Shown here piece by piece: positions 9,330 to 19,651 of a DNA stretch of 64,000 nt (the stretch's first letter is position 1; every line of letters starts with the position of its first letter). Source of the stretch: Massilia sp. Mn16-1_5 (GTDB lineage Bacteria > Pseudomonadota > Gammaproteobacteria > Burkholderiales > Burkholderiaceae_D). The position numbers and the translations under genes were made by a program. The notes under the pieces were generated by a model. It did not search any database, had not been told where the DNA came from, and was given only the letters and a program-made list of their open reading frames with translations. The stretch lies in NCBI RefSeq assembly GCF_004798585.1, contig NZ_PPXQ01000011.1, positions 150,995 through 214,994 on the forward strand, written 5' to 3'.

Positions 9330-10040
9330 ATGCAGGCCGGACAGGCGAACGAGCTCAAACCCCAGGATGTCGATTTCGAGACCATGAATCTCCAGGTCGG
9401 CACGCGCCTGCAGCTCATCACTCACCGCCGCGTCAAGCCGGTGCAGCACTTCTCGAGCCTGATCGGCTACATCAAGGATGAGTACATCATCCTCAAGATC
9501 CCGATGGAAAGCGGTGCGCCCATCGCATTGGCCGAGGGCGAGCGCCTGACGATCCGCGTGTTTTCGGGCATCAAGGTCTGCTCCTTCGCCTGCACGGTCG
9601 AGCGCGTGTTTGCGCGGCCCCTGTTCTACGTCCATGTTTCCTTCCCGACCTCGGTGCAAGGCACCAGCCTGCGCACGGCGATGCGGGTCAAGGTCGACCT
9701 GCCGGCCCAGATCCAGGGCAGCGGCACCCATAACAGGCCGCTGGCCTGCACGATCCTGAACCTGTCGGTAAGCGGCGCCCTGGTGGTGTCTCCCTATCGC
9801 CTGCCGGCCGACGAAGAGCAGATCGCGCTGCAGTTCTCGCTGAAGGCGCCGCCCGACGACCAGGAAGTCAAGGTGTCGACGCGGGCGGCAATCCGTAACG
9901 TCAACGTCGCCAAGACGGCCGCCGATACCGACCTGTACACCTATGGCTTGCAGTTCATCGACCTCGACCCGGGCCACTACACGCTGCTGCAGAACATGAC
10001 CTACGAGGCGCTGCTGGCGGACCGGCAGAAGATCGTCTGA
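9330..10040 (+). CDS. PilZ-domain protein, YcgR-like (c-di-GMP binding)
   Basis: A 236-residue protein with a YcgR N-terminal-type domain (MNLQVGTRLQLI at about residue 19) followed by a PilZ domain from about residue 125. The c-di-GMP signature is visible as RTAMR (RxxxR) and NLSVSG (the D/NxSxxG element, here with Asn). Such proteins slow flagellar motors or affect pilus function when c-di-GMP is high. The adjacent pilin genes suggest a surface-motility context. The start is uncertain: ATG 9330 has no clear ribosome site, and GTG 9276 or ATG 9384 are alternatives. Confidence 0.82.
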   Translation: MQAGQANELKPQDVDFETMNLQVGTRLQLITHRRVKPVQHFSSLIGYIKDEYIILKIPMESGAPIALAEGERLTIRVFSGIKVCSFACTVERVFARPLFYVHVSFPTSVQGTSLRTAMRVKVDLPAQIQGSGTHNRPLACTILNLSVSGALVVSPYRLPADEEQIALQFSLKAPPDDQEVKVSTRAAIRNVNVAKTAADTDLYTYGLQFIDLDPGHYTLLQNMTYEALLADRQKIV

Positions 10041-10064
10041 GACACGCCTTATTCCATATGAAGG

Positions 10065-10092
10065 ACCCCGCTGCGGCGGGGTTTTCTTTTTG
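10065..10092 (+). terminator. terminator after the PilZ gene
   Basis: The hairpin ACCCCGCTGCGGCGGGGT is followed by TTTCTTTTT. It lies between the convergent PilZ and first pilin genes and may also weakly stop the pilin transcript. Confidence 0.85.
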
Positions 10093-10097
10093 GACAA

Positions 10098-10553
10098 TCA
10101 GCCGGCCTTACCCTTGCAGACGGCTTCCGGGCCGATCTGCTTTTGCGGAACCGTGGGCGCGCTGCAGCTCCAGGCGCCGCTGTCCTTGTCGCGGGTGAGC
10201 GTGATGGTCTGGTCCTTGACGCTCACGGGACCGGCCACGATCTGGCAGCTCAGGCTGGCGGCGTCGGCGTCCGCGCTCGCGCCGAACTTGCAGTTGGCGG
10301 TCGGCTTGTCGGCGGCGGCCAGGCCGATATCCTGCGGCTGGGTGACAGTCTCGCCATCGTTGAGGCGGGTATCGATGCCGACCTTGCCGGCCGCGACTTC
10401 CGCCAGGGCCACGCCGAACTTCGCTTTCGCCATGTAGTCCTGGTAGGCCGGGATGGCGATCGTCACCAGGATGCCGATGATGGCGACGACGATCATCAGT
10501 TCGACCAGGGTAAAGCCTGCTTCTTTCTTCCTTACAATGCGCGTGCTTGTCAC
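10098..10553 (-). CDS. type IV pilin, paralogue 1 (divergent)
   Basis: A 151-residue type IVa prepilin. The start is GTG 10553, preceded by CCGGAGGATCACC. The leader [13 protein letters not shown] is followed by the cleavage site G/FTLVELM and the hydrophobic helix [14 protein letters not shown], which anchors the subunit and packs in the fibre core. Two Cys near the C-terminus (WSC ... AVC) can form the disulfide loop. It is the least similar of the three tandem pilins: it has a GTG start, an Ile-for-Phe change after KVG and extra Ala/Asp residues before LSC. Unlike the other two it has no sigma-54 promoter upstream, and the terminator of pilin 2 separates it from that gene. Confidence 0.9.
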   Translation of the reverse strand: MTSTRIVRKKEAGFTLVELMIVVAIIGILVTIAIPAYQDYMAKAKFGVALAEVAAGKVGIDTRLNDGETVTQPQDIGLAAADKPTANCKFGASADADAASLSCQIVAGPVSVKDQTITLTRDKDSGAWSCSAPTVPQKQIGPEAVCKGKAG

Positions 10554-10625
10554 GGTGATCCTCCGGTAAGTTGAAGAGTCCGAAACGATAACCGTGGCTG
10601 CCGGAGCACGATTGAGGCGGCGCAG

Positions 10626-10660
10626 CCAAAAACAAAAACCCCGCCGAAGCGGGGTTCTTG
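10626..10660 (-). terminator. terminator after pilin 2
   Basis: Read on the - strand, AACCCCGCTTCGGCGGGGTT is followed by TTTGTTTTTG. It lies about 20 bases after the pilin 2 stop and before the pilin 1 gene. Confidence 0.88.
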
Positions 10661-10678
10661 AGTCAGGCAAGGCCGAAA

Positions 10679-11113
10679 TTACGAAGCTTTGCAGACGCCT
10701 TCCGGGCCAATCAGTTTCTGGGCGACATCCGCGCCGCAGGTCCATGCACCGGTGGTGGCGTCACGGGTCAGGGTGATGGTCTTTTCTTTCACGCTGGCAG
10801 GACCGGCGACGATCTTGCAAGTCAGGGTGGTGGCGCTGGCGCCGAAGGTGCAGTTCGCGGTCGGCTTGTCAGCAGCGGCCAGGCCTGCGTCTTCCGGCTT
10901 GGCGATGGTTTCGCCGTCGTTCAGCTTGGCATCGAAACCGACTTTACCGGCCGACACTTCAGCCAGGGCCGCGCCGAACTTCGACTTGGCGGTGTAATCC
11001 TGGTAAGCAGGAATGGCGACGGCGGCCAGGATGCCGATGATCGCGACGACGATCATCAGTTCGATCAGGGTGAAACCCGCTTGGGTCTTCTTAACAATTT
11101 TCATCGACTTCAT
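10679..11113 (-). CDS. pilA: type IV pilin, paralogue 2
   Basis: A 144-residue type IVa major-type pilin. The leader [13 protein letters not shown] is cut at G/FTLIELM by the prepilin peptidase; the helix then continues as [14 protein letters not shown]. Three Cys (NC, LTC, WTC) and a fourth at the C-terminus (VC) allow disulfides. ATG 11113 has CGGAGTAACACC upstream. It is very close in sequence to paralogue 3, including the leader and first 50 residues. A consensus sigma-54 promoter lies at 11179-11194 with paired boxes further upstream. Pilus assembly genes are not in the window. Confidence 0.94.
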   Translation of the reverse strand: MKSMKIVKKTQAGFTLIELMIVVAIIGILAAVAIPAYQDYTAKSKFGAALAEVSAGKVGFDAKLNDGETIAKPEDAGLAAADKPTANCTFGASATTLTCKIVAGPASVKEKTITLTRDATTGAWTCGADVAQKLIGPEGVCKAS

Positions 11114-11178
11114 GGTGTTACTCCGGTCAGGTAGAGAGAGGGGGTCTGTTGCATTGTTTGGTGCCACGCTTTCTCTAT

Positions 11179-11194
11179 TGCAAACCGCGTGCCA
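11179..11194 (-). promoter_or_regulatory. sigma-54 promoter of pilin 2
   Basis: On the - strand TGGCAC-N5-TTGCA matches the -24/-12 consensus exactly. It lies about 65 bases before the pilin 2 ATG. Pilin promoters of this kind are activated by PilSR in other bacteria; that is family knowledge, not shown here. Confidence 0.9.
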
Positions 11195-11226
11195 GCCCGA
11201 TTTCCCCCCTGTTCAATAATTACCCA

Positions 11227-11283
11227 ACAATAAAAGTGACAAAAGCCGTCGCTGGACGACTGAGCAGGTGACAAGTTTTGTCG
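11227..11283 (-). promoter_or_regulatory. paired upstream boxes of pilin 2 (possible PilR sites)
   Basis: Two elements lie upstream of the sigma-54 promoter: the near-palindrome TGACAAGTTTTGTCG at 11269-11283 and ACAATAAAAGTGACAAAAG starting at 11227. The same pair occurs at the same distances (about 33 and 75 bases from the -24 element) upstream of pilin 3. Binding by PilR is inferred. Confidence 0.6.
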
Positions 11284-11360
11284 GTGGCTGCCAATTTATG
11301 CCAGATGGGTGAGCATTTTTGCATGGCCAAGTGCGAGCGGTCTGCCTGGCCCGGAAAGCA

Positions 11361-11387
11361 AAAAACCCCGCCGCAGCGGGGTTTTGG
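11361..11387 (-). terminator. terminator after pilin 3
   Basis: Read on the - strand, ACCCCGCTGCGGCGGGGT is followed by TTTTT. It lies 18 bases beyond the pilin 3 stop codon. Confidence 0.88.
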
Positions 11388-11404
11388 TGATGCCAGTTCA
11401 GCTA

Positions 11405-11857
11405 TTAGCCAGCGGTCTTGCCGGTGCAGACACCGGTCGCGCCGATGAGCTTCTGTGGAATAGTCGCCGCACCGCAGCTCCATGCGCCGGTGGTGGCGTC
11501 GCGGGTCAGGGTGATGACCTGGTCTTTCACGCTGGCAGGGCCGGCGACGATTTTGCAGGTCAGGGTCGTGGCGCTCGAACCGAAAGCGCAGTTGGCGGTT
11601 GGGGCATCTTTCTTGGCCAGGCCGGCCAGCTCTGGCTTGTCGGCTTCCATGGCGTCGCCATCGTTCAGGCGGGCATCGAAGCCAACTTTACCGGCCGACA
11701 CTTCAGCCAGGGCGGCGCCGAACTTCGACTTGGCGGTGTAGTCCTGGTAGGCAGGGATGGCGACAGCAGCCAGGATGCCGATGATGGCAACAACGATCAT
11801 CAGTTCGATCAGGGTGAAGCCGGCTTGGGTCTTCTTAACAATTTTCATCGATTTCAT
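11405..11857 (-). CDS. pilA: type IV pilin, paralogue 3
   Basis: A 150-residue type IVa pilin with the same leader and N-terminal helix as paralogue 2 (cleavage G/FTLIELM) and the same [17 protein letters not shown] continuation. It differs mostly in the surface region around residues 75-95 ([13 protein letters not shown]) and in the C-terminus. ATG 11857 is preceded by CCGGAGAACCAAC. It has its own sigma-54 promoter at 11923 and its own terminator, so it is an independent transcription unit. Which of the three is the main fibre subunit cannot be told from sequence. Confidence 0.94.
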   Translation of the reverse strand: MKSMKIVKKTQAGFTLIELMIVVAIIGILAAVAIPAYQDYTAKSKFGAALAEVSAGKVGFDARLNDGDAMEADKPELAGLAKKDAPTANCAFGSSATTLTCKIVAGPASVKDQVITLTRDATTGAWSCGAATIPQKLIGATGVCTGKTAG

Positions 11858-11922
11858 GTTGGTTCTCCGGGTAGGGTTTGGGTTGTCTGTTTTGGTAGTG
11901 CTTCGTGCCACGTTTTGTATAT

Positions 11923-11938
11923 TGCAAGCGCCGTGCCA
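11923..11938 (-). promoter_or_regulatory. sigma-54 promoter of pilin 3
   Basis: On the - strand TGGCACGGCGCTTGCA is a perfect TGGCAC-N5-TTGCA element, about 65 bases before the pilin 3 ATG, the same layout as at pilin 2. Confidence 0.92.
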
Positions 11939-11969
11939 GCCCATTTCCCCACGGAATCGATAATTTATT

Positions 11970-12026
11970 GGCAATAAAAGCGACAAAAGATGTCATTACA
12001 GCTAGTTGGTATGACAAATTTTGTCA
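11970..12026 (-). promoter_or_regulatory. paired upstream boxes of pilin 3 (possible PilR sites)
   Basis: TGACAAATTTTGTCA at 12012-12026 is a near-perfect palindrome. GCAATAAAAGCGACAAAAG at 11971 is the second element. Spacing to the sigma-54 promoter matches pilin 2 to within one base. Confidence 0.6.
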
Positions 12027-12095
12027 TTAAGTGTGCAATTTCTGTCTGACAACAATTTGACTGACGAAAATTGTTGTGCTGTTCTATGCACCAAT

Positions 12096-12122
12096 AAAAA
12101 AGGGAAGCCCGCAGGCTTCCCT
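12096..12122 (-). terminator. terminator of the sucCD operon
   Basis: On the - strand AGGGAAGCC-TGCG-GGCTTCCCT is followed by a run of T. It lies about 24 bases after the sucD stop codon. Confidence 0.88.
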
Positions 12123-12145
12123 CTTCAGCACAAGAAAGTCCGGTA

Positions 12146-13027
12146 TTACAGCATGGCCTTCAGCAGGCGTGCCATTTCCGATGGGTTCTTGGTGGCCTTG
12201 ATGCCGCACTCTTCCATGATGTCCAGCTTGGCTTGCGCGGTGTCGGCGCCGCCCGAGATCAGCGCGCCGGCGTGGCCCATGCGCTTGCCCGGAGGAGCGG
12301 TGACACCGGCGATGAAGCCGACGACCGGCTTCTTCATGTTGTCCTTGACCCAACGTGCTGCGTTGGCTTCGTCAGGACCGCCGATTTCGCCGATCATGAT
12401 GACCGCGTCGGTATCAGGATCGTCGTTGAACATCTTCATCACGTCGATGTGCTTCAGGCCGTTGATCGGGTCGCCGCCGATGCCGACTGCCGACGATTGG
12501 CCCAGGCCCAGTGCGGTCAGCTGGCCGACTGCTTCATAGGTCAGGGTGCCCGAGCGCGAAACGACGCCGATGCGGCCCTTGCGGTGGATGTGACCTGGCA
12601 TGATGCCGATCTTGATTTCGTCCGGGGTGATCAGGCCTGGGCAGTTCGGGCCCAGCAGCAGGGTCTTCGAGCCGGCCTTGGCCATGCGGTCCTTCAGGGC
12701 CATCATGTCACGGACAGGGATGCCTTCGGTGATGCAGATTGCCAGGTCCAGGTCAGCTTCGACGGCTTCCCAGATTGCGGCGGCTGCGCCTGCCGGCGGC
12801 ACGTAGATGACCGACACGGTTGCGCCGGTGGCGGCTTTCGCTTCGGTGACGTTGGCGTAGATTGGAATGCCTTCGAAGTCTTCGCCGGCCTTCTTCGGGT
12901 TCACGCCTGCGACGAAGGCAGCCTTGCCGTTCGCGTAGTCGCGGCACATACGGGTATGGAACTGACCGGTCTTGCCGGTGATACCCTGGGTGATGACTTT
13001 TGTATCTTTGTTGATCAGGATCGACAT
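12146..13027 (-). CDS. sucD: succinyl-CoA synthetase alpha subunit SucD
   Basis: The 293-residue alpha subunit of succinate-CoA ligase, which makes ATP (or GTP) and succinate from succinyl-CoA in the TCA cycle. The CoA-binding N-terminus shows QGITGKTGQFH (about 14-24), VSRSGTLTYE lies about 150-160, and the phosphohistidine loop GHAGALISGG lies about 247-256 with the active-site His. It starts 17 bases after the sucC stop, so the two are one operon, and a strong terminator follows. Confidence 0.97.
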   Translation of the reverse strand: MSILINKDTKVITQGITGKTGQFHTRMCRDYANGKAAFVAGVNPKKAGEDFEGIPIYANVTEAKAATGATVSVIYVPPAGAAAAIWEAVEADLDLAICITEGIPVRDMMALKDRMAKAGSKTLLLGPNCPGLITPDEIKIGIMPGHIHRKGRIGVVSRSGTLTYEAVGQLTALGLGQSSAVGIGGDPINGLKHIDVMKMFNDDPDTDAVIMIGEIGGPDEANAARWVKDNMKKPVVGFIAGVTAPPGKRMGHAGALISGGADTAQAKLDIMEECGIKATKNPSEMARLLKAML

Positions 13028-13044
13028 TTGTTTATTCCTTCGAA

Positions 13045-14214
13045 TTAGGCGTTACCAGCGGCAGCGGCGACGACGGCCTTGGCTGCATCTTCCATCGTAT
13101 CGGCGGCGATGATCGGCAGGCCGGAGTCGGCCAGCATCTTCTTGCCCAGGTCTTCGTTGGTGCCCTTCATGCGCACGACCAGCGGCACTTTCAGCGAGAC
13201 GGCCTTCGATGCGGTGATCACGCCTTCGGCGATGACATCGCAACGCATGATGCCGCCGAAGATGTTGACCAGGATGGCTTTCAGGCCTGGGTTCTTCAGC
13301 ATGATCTTGAATGCTTCGGTGACTTTCTCAGCCGTCGCACCGCCGCCCACGTCCAGGAAGTTGGCCGGCTCGCCGCCGAACAGCTTGATGGTGTCCATGG
13401 TCGCCATGGCCAGGCCGGCGCCGTTCACGAGGCAGCCGATGTTGCCGTCGAGCGAAATGTAGGCCAGGTCGAACTTCGATGCTTCGACTTCGGCTGGATC
13501 TTCTTCGTCCAGGTCGCGGTAAGCCATGATTTCCGGCTGGCGGAACAGGGCGTTGGCGTCGAAGTTGAACTTCGCGTCGAGGGCGATGACTTTACCGTTG
13601 CCGGTCAGGATCAGCGGGTTGATTTCGGCCAGCGACGAATCGGTTTCCCAGTAAGCCTGGTACAGGCCCTTCAGGTTCTGGCGGGCTTCGGCCAGCGATT
13701 CGGCAGGAATGCCGATCTTGGTGGCGATGTCGTCCGCTTCGGCGTCGGTCAGGCCGACCGATGGGTCGATCGCGATCGAGTGGATTTTCTCAGGGTTGCT
13801 GTGTGCAACTTCCTCGATGTCCATGCCGCCTTCCGACGAGGCCATCAGGACGACCTTCTGGGTCACGCGGTCGGTGACCATCGAGACGTACAGTTCCTTC
13901 TTGATGTCGGCGCCTTCTTCGATCAGCAGGCGGCGCACCTTCTGGCCTTCCGGGCCGGTCTGGTGGGTCACGAGCTGCATGCCCATGATCTGGTTCGCGT
14001 ATTCGCGCACTTGCTCGATCGACTTGGCAACCTTCACGCCGCCGCCTTTGCCACGGCCGCCAGCATGGATCTGGGCCTTGACCACCCAGACCGGACCGCC
14101 CAGCTCTTCAGCTGCCTTGACGGCCTCGTCGACCGACATGCACGGAATGCCGCGCGGAACCGTCACTCCGAACTTTCGGAGGATTTCTTTGCCCTGATAC
14201 TCATGGATTTTCAT
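13045..14214 (-). CDS. sucC: succinyl-CoA synthetase beta subunit SucC
   Basis: The 389-residue beta subunit, with an ATP-grasp domain in the N-terminal half ([14 protein letters not shown] at about 47-60 binds nucleotide) and a CoA-ligase domain at the C-terminus ([10 protein letters not shown] at about 318-327). [11 protein letters not shown] near 265 is the typical subunit-contact loop. It is the first gene of the sucCD operon; length and motifs match the family. The sucCD-recX-recA neighbourhood is usual for Oxalobacteraceae, as far as I recall. Confidence 0.97.
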   Translation of the reverse strand: MKIHEYQGKEILRKFGVTVPRGIPCMSVDEAVKAAEELGGPVWVVKAQIHAGGRGKGGGVKVAKSIEQVREYANQIMGMQLVTHQTGPEGQKVRRLLIEEGADIKKELYVSMVTDRVTQKVVLMASSEGGMDIEEVAHSNPEKIHSIAIDPSVGLTDAEADDIATKIGIPAESLAEARQNLKGLYQAYWETDSSLAEINPLILTGNGKVIALDAKFNFDANALFRQPEIMAYRDLDEEDPAEVEASKFDLAYISLDGNIGCLVNGAGLAMATMDTIKLFGGEPANFLDVGGGATAEKVTEAFKIMLKNPGLKAILVNIFGGIMRCDVIAEGVITASKAVSLKVPLVVRMKGTNEDLGKKMLADSGLPIIAADTMEDAAKAVVAAAAGNA

Positions 14215-14276
14215 GCTGGCTTCCCTTCTTCTGTTACTGATTTAGATAGGTTAATTGAAGTACTTCGACATCGGTC

Positions 14277-14840
14277 TCAACCCTGTACGGCCTTGATTAC
14301 CCAGCGCGGGTAATACTTTGCCACAGCGGGGCCGTCGGCGCGCAGCGCGTGGCAGCGGTCGATTTCATACGGACGCACAGCTTCGCCCGGTGGCGTGGCG
14401 CTGCGTGTCTCGAATGCGTCATCGGCGAAGGCCTGGATTGCCGCGGTGGGCAAAACCTGCGCCAGTTCGGTCAGGTGGGTGCAGCCGAGCACGCCCGAGA
14501 GGCGGTCTTTCAGGTGCAACCGAAAGTGTTTGGCGAGCGACAGGCCGACCAGCTTTTTATACGCCGGGCCGATGGTGTCGCAGTAGCCCGGATAGGGCAC
14601 CGAGTCGGACGCGGCTTCGGCGTCGACGATCTCGAGATCCGTGTTGATGGTGATGCGCAGGCTGAGGTCGTGCACGGCGGAGCCCGCAGGACGGGTGCCG
14701 GAAGCCAATTCGATGTCGCGTGCCTTGATGTCGCGGATGCGCGCGTCAAGATCCCACAGACCATCGTCGCGCGCGTACGCTTCGACCGTAATGGCGCGTG
14801 TATGCCGCAGGGAGCGCGGAGCGGGAGAGGACAAAGGCAT
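14277..14840 (-). CDS. DUF2889 family protein
   Basis: A 187-residue cytoplasmic protein. The block RHTRAITVEAYARDDGLWDLDARIRDIK (given here by its ends, RHTRA to RDIK, about residues 12-40) is the typical opening of DUF2889, followed by HDLSLRITIN at about 62-71 and GCTHLTEL at about 128-135. Function is unknown. The start ATG 14840 is chosen because the family begins close to this point; its ribosome site is weak, and the frame stays open further upstream. It lies between sucC and recX on the same strand. Confidence 0.8.
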   Translation of the reverse strand: MPLSSPAPRSLRHTRAITVEAYARDDGLWDLDARIRDIKARDIELASGTRPAGSAVHDLSLRITINTDLEIVDAEAASDSVPYPGYCDTIGPAYKKLVGLSLAKHFRLHLKDRLSGVLGCTHLTELAQVLPTAAIQAFADDAFETRSATPPGEAVRPYEIDRCHALRADGPAVAKYYPRWVIKAVQG

Positions 14841-15085
14841 AAAAACCGTGCCGACGGAGCGGCAAATAAATGTATGCAGCCGGTGTGCAACCTGCACGTC
14901 ACCACAGCTTCTGCGGAGACAACCGCTCATGCGGCGCTGCTTAAACCGTGAAAGTTTAGCACAGGCCGGGGCGGGTTGCACTGCAACATGGGGTCGGAAA
15001 GCGTGCGCGGGGGAGCACTGGCGGGAAAGGTGGCAAGCTTGCCAATATTGATATCGGGTAGTTGCTTACGGATTGATGCCCGCGT

Positions 15086-15445
15086 TCAGGCCTCGGTGTC
15101 CTTGGTAAAGCAGAGCGATCCCGCGCCGTCGAGGCAGATGCCGCCGTCACTGCCGAATTTCACCGGCCACAGGGCGCGCGCCGGCTCCGGCTGCTCACCG
15201 CGCCAGACGAGGCCGTGAAAAGTGGCATCGACCTCTTCCTTGCGTACGTCTTCCCAGCGGCCGCGGATTTCGTCCGTCATGCTGTCGGGTCCGTCGATCT
15301 GGAGCACGTAATCGCCGCTGGCCCGCACCTCGAGCACCATCGTCTTTTCCGCCGTGCCGAGCCGGTAGATGCCGATCGGCTCGGCCGGCTGCCGGTTGCA
15401 GGCGGCAAGGAGAGCCAAGGAAACGAGGAGACAAGGCGTTTTCAT
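15086..15445 (-). CDS. small lipoprotein of unknown function
   Basis: A 119-residue protein. MKTPCLLVSLALLAAC is a lipoprotein signal with lipobox LAAC (Cys16). The mature part is short and beta-rich (YVLQIDG, RGRWEDV, ARALWPVKF) and contains two further Cys near the end (GICLD, LCFT) that could pair. It resembles small periplasmic lipoproteins that monitor ligand binding, but no family is recognised. It stands alone between the DUF2889 gene and recX; no terminator is evident. Confidence 0.7.
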   Translation of the reverse strand: MKTPCLLVSLALLAACNRQPAEPIGIYRLGTAEKTMVLEVRASGDYVLQIDGPDSMTDEIRGRWEDVRKEEVDATFHGLVWRGEQPEPARALWPVKFGSDGGICLDGAGSLCFTKDTEA

Positions 15446-15598
15446 GTTGACAACTTTCTGGGCAAACAAAAACCAGCGTGCAGCGTCATCCGGGGTTGAG
15501 GAATATGCGGGCGCATATCGCCGGATGGCGCTCCACGCTGGCGCCTGGGAATAGATGGGTAATACGGTAGGAGACGGCTACTGGACAGCGGCGACCGT

Positions 15599-16057
15599 TT
15601 AAAACTCGTCGTCTTCGGGTGCGCCTTTTAAGGCGGCACGCACGGCACTGCTGGAAAAACCGCGTGCCATCAAAAAACGCATCTGCTTGCTGCGCTCGGC
15701 CGCGTCTTGCGCGACGGTGCCGAATTTACGTTGCCAGACCTCGACCGCGCGCGCGGTCTCGCTCTCGGCAAGATTGGATTTCAGTTCAGCCAACTGTTCG
15801 CCATTGACACCATGGCTTTGCAGCTCGGCCATGACCCGGCTGTTGCCGTAGCGGGAAGCTTTTCGATGAATCAGCGATTCGGCAAAGCGTTCCTGCGACA
15901 GCCAGTTGTTCTTCTCTAAGAAATCGAGGAGGGCTTCGATGTCGTCGCCCTCCTCCGCATGGCGCGCCAGCTTGCGCTTGAGCTCGAGCCGGCTGTGCTC
16001 CCTCATGGAGAGGAAGCGCAGGGCCCGTGCTTTCAGACTCAAGACTGGTTGACGCAT
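15599..16057 (-). CDS. recX: RecA regulator RecX
   Basis: A 152-residue RecX, an inhibitor/modulator of RecA filaments. Three-helix repeats are visible: [19 protein letters not shown] at about 12-30 and [15 protein letters not shown] at about 54-68. The C-terminal repeat contains [18 protein letters not shown]. It begins 58 bases after the recA stop on the same strand, the normal recA-recX order, so it is probably expressed with recA under SOS control. ATG 16057 is taken as start; an in-frame start five codons earlier is possible. Confidence 0.92.
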   Translation of the reverse strand: MRQPVLSLKARALRFLSMREHSRLELKRKLARHAEEGDDIEALLDFLEKNNWLSQERFAESLIHRKASRYGNSRVMAELQSHGVNGEQLAELKSNLAESETARAVEVWQRKFGTVAQDAAERSKQMRFLMARGFSSSAVRAALKGAPEDDEF

Positions 16058-16115
16058 GGCGGTACAGCACATCGGATGGGATCGAGCATCGAACTGACAC
16101 CCGATCCCAACCCGA

Positions 16116-17207
16116 TTACTCCGAAACAGCCTTCAACTTCGGCTTGTCGTCACCGGCAGCGACGCCGGCATCGGCAGCCACTGGCGGCAGTTCGCGCACG
16201 CCGAGGGCGGCACGGACCTTGTTCTCGATTTCGCGCGCCAGTGCCGGGCGGTCTTTCAGGAACAGGCGGGCGTTGTCCTTGCCCTGGCCGATACGTTCGC
16301 CGTTATAGCTGTACCAGGAACCGGACTTCTCCACGATCTTGTTGTCAGCGCCCAGATCGAGGATTTCGCCTTCGCGCGAGGTGCCTTCTCCATACAGGAT
16401 GTCGAAGTGCGCTTCGCGGAACGGTGGCGCGATCTTGTTCTTGACGACCTTGACCTTGGTTTCGTTACCGATCACCTCGTCACCCGACTTGATCGAACCG
16501 GTACGGCGGATGTCCATACGCACGGAGGCGTAGAACTTCAGCGCGTTACCGCCGGTGGTGGTTTCCGGGCTGCCGAACATGACGCCGATCTTCATACGGA
16601 TTTGGTTAATGAAGATGACCAGGGTGTTCGTACGGTTGATCGACGCGGTCAGCTTGCGCAATGCCTGCGACATCAGACGTGCCTGCAGACCTGGCAGCGA
16701 GTCACCCATGTCGCCTTCGATTTCGGCGCGCGGGGTCAGTGCCGCCACCGAGTCGATGACCACCAGGTCGACCGAACCCGAACGCACCAGGGCGTCGGTG
16801 ATTTCGAGCGCCTGTTCGCCGGTGTCCGGCTGCGAGATCAGCAGCTCGTCGAGCTTGATGCCCAGCTTTTGCGCATAGGTGACGTCGAGCGCGTGCTCGG
16901 CATCGATGAAGGCGCAGGTGCCGCCCAGCTTCTGCATCTGTGCGATGGTCTGCAGGGTCAGCGTGGTTTTACCCGAGGATTCCGGACCGTAGATTTCCAC
17001 GATACGGCCGCGCGGCAAGCCGCCGACGCCGAGGGCGATGTCCAGACCGAGCGAACCGGTCGAGACGGTCTGCACTTCCTCTACCGGCATGTTGGCGTCC
17101 ATGCGCATGACCGAACCCTTGCCGAACTGCTTCTCAATCTGCGCGAGGGCGGCGGCCAGTGCCTTGCCTTTTTCGGAGGCGTTTACTGCTACTTTTTTGT
17201 CGTCCAT
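16116..17207 (-). CDS. recA: recombinase RecA
   Basis: The 363-residue RecA, which forms ATP-dependent filaments on single-stranded DNA for strand exchange and LexA cleavage. Walker A GPESSGKT is at 74-81, and the Walker B region [10 protein letters not shown] at about 148-157. The L2-loop/DNA-binding segment [12 protein letters not shown] lies at about 201-212, and the C-terminus is acidic to mixed. A LexA box overlaps the promoter at 17269-17297. recX follows. Confidence 0.98.
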   Translation of the reverse strand: MDDKKVAVNASEKGKALAAALAQIEKQFGKGSVMRMDANMPVEEVQTVSTGSLGLDIALGVGGLPRGRIVEIYGPESSGKTTLTLQTIAQMQKLGGTCAFIDAEHALDVTYAQKLGIKLDELLISQPDTGEQALEITDALVRSGSVDLVVIDSVAALTPRAEIEGDMGDSLPGLQARLMSQALRKLTASINRTNTLVIFINQIRMKIGVMFGSPETTTGGNALKFYASVRMDIRRTGSIKSGDEVIGNETKVKVVKNKIAPPFREAHFDILYGEGTSREGEILDLGADNKIVEKSGSWYSYNGERIGQGKDNARLFLKDRPALAREIENKVRAALGVRELPPVAADAGVAAGDDKPKLKAVSE

Positions 17208-17268
17208 AATTTTCTCTCAGTCTTGGAGGTACCAAGGTGTGGGTACCCTCACGCTTTTCAAGGTCACT

Positions 17269-17297
17269 ACTGTATAAAAATCCAGTGGTTTTGGCAA
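17269..17297 (-). promoter_or_regulatory. recA promoter with overlapping LexA (SOS) box
   Basis: On the - strand TTGCCA (17292-17297), 17 bases, then TACAGT (17269-17274) form a sigma-70 promoter. The SOS box CTGGATTTTTATACAG (17270-17285) covers the -10 element; it has CTG-N10-CAG with one half-site slightly off the CTGT-N8-ACAG consensus. LexA bound here would block polymerase. Confidence 0.85.
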
Positions 17298-17396
17298 GCG
17301 CGATTTTGCCCGAACGTTGCAGAAGACTCGCATTGTTGCGCCAAATCAAACACAATGCGAGTAGAGGGAATATCTAATCGATAACGGGGTGATCTT

Positions 17397-18103
<707 letters not shown>

Positions 18104-18107
<4 letters not shown>

Positions 18108-19651
18108 ACGAACGCGATGCGGGCTTGACGGACGTGGCGGCCGCGCTGCCCGAGCCGCTCTACGTCCCGCCGAATCCGGAACCGGAAGAAAACATCCAGC
18201 ACTCGCTGTTCGGCGAGATCCTCGACTGGATGCTGGCGCCCCTGCTGCTGCTGTGGCCGATGAGCATTGCGATCACCTACCTGGTCGCGAAATCAATCGC
18301 GAATCAACCCTTCGACCATGCGCTCGAAAACCGGGTCACGGTGCTGGCCCAGCAGGTGCGCGAGGAAAACGGCGTCATCACGACCCGCCTGCCCAACGGC
18401 GCGCGCGACATCCTGCGCGCGGACGACATCGACAGCGTGTATTTCCAGGTACTCGATGCCGCCGGGCGCCACGTCGACGGCGACCGCGAGCTGCCGCGCC
18501 CGCCCAATCACGATAGCGATGGCGACGCCGACAAGGATGGCGCCGTGCACTTCCGCAATGCCGCCCTGCACGGCAATCCGCTGCGCATCGCTTACCTGTA
18601 CATCAACCTCGATCCGCTGGCGCCGCCCGACAGCAGCTCCCCTGCCTTTCCCCGTAAAGCCCTGGTGCAGGTGGCCGAGACCCTGGACAAGCGCGCCCTG
18701 CTCGCCAACGAGATCATCAAGGGTGTGATCCTGCCCCAGTTCATCATCCTGCCGATCATCCTGGCGCTGGTCTGGTTCGCCCTCTCGCGCGGCTTGTCAC
18801 CTCTCGCGGAACTCCAGGAGCGGATCCGCGCCCGCTCTTCCGACGACCTCTCTCCTATCGATTCGCGTCAGGTGCCCGAGGAAATTTCTCCGCTTGTCGG
18901 TTCGCTCAACGAGATGCTGGGCCGCCTTTCTCAAACCATCGACATGCAGAAGCGTTTCATTGCCGACGCCGCACACCAGATGAAGACGCCGCTGGCGGGC
19001 ATGCGTATGCAGTCGGAACTGGCCCTGCGCCAACTCGACCCCGATGAAATCCACCGCTCGCTCGAACAATTGGCCAAGAGCTCGGAATCGGCGACGCGCC
19101 TGGTGAACCAGTTATTAGCCCTGGCGCGTGCCGAAAACCAGCCGCACGCCGGCCTCGCTTTCGAGGAAATCGACCTGGCGGGCCTGGCGCGCGGCGTGGT
19201 GCAGGACTGGGTGCAGGCTTCGTTCGCCCACAACATCGACCTCGGCTACGAAGCGCAGGACGAAGACGTCGTCATCGCCGGCAACGCCCTGATGCTGCGC
19301 GAGCTGCTGTCGAACCTGATCGACAACGCCCTGCGCTACACCCCGGCCGGCGGCAGCGTCACCGTGCGCGTGCGGCGCGACGGCGACGTCGCCCTGCTCG
19401 AAGTCGAGGATACCGGGCCGGGCATCGCGCCGAGCGAGCGCGCCCACGTGTTCGAGCGCTTCTACCGCATCCTCGGCTCGAGCGCGAGCGGCAGCGGCCT
19501 GGGACTGGCCATCGTGCGCGAGATCGCCGGCCAGCACGGCGCCGAGGTCGACATTTTTAATAATCCGCGCAGCCATTCGGCCAAATTCCCGGGCAGCCTG
19601 TTCCGGCTGACCTTCCCGCCACCTGTCGACGACGCCCTCGATGCCACCTGA
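18104..19651 (+). CDS. sensor histidine kinase paired with the upstream regulator
   Basis: A 515-residue kinase starting at GTG 18104 in a GTGA overlap with the regulator. One membrane helix lies at about 42-63 and a second at about 205-230, with a periplasmic sensor (TctE-like N-terminal region) between. HAMP-like residues follow, then the H-box ADAAHQMKTPLAG with His291. The ATPase domain has NLIDNALRYTP (N box), DTGPGIAP (G1) and GSGLGLAIV (G2). An upstream in-frame extension exists but lies within the regulator gene. Confidence 0.93.

Noticed and set aside
10554..10625. possible sigma-54 promoter upstream of pilin 1
   Set aside because: No TGGCAC or TTGC pair with correct spacing was found.
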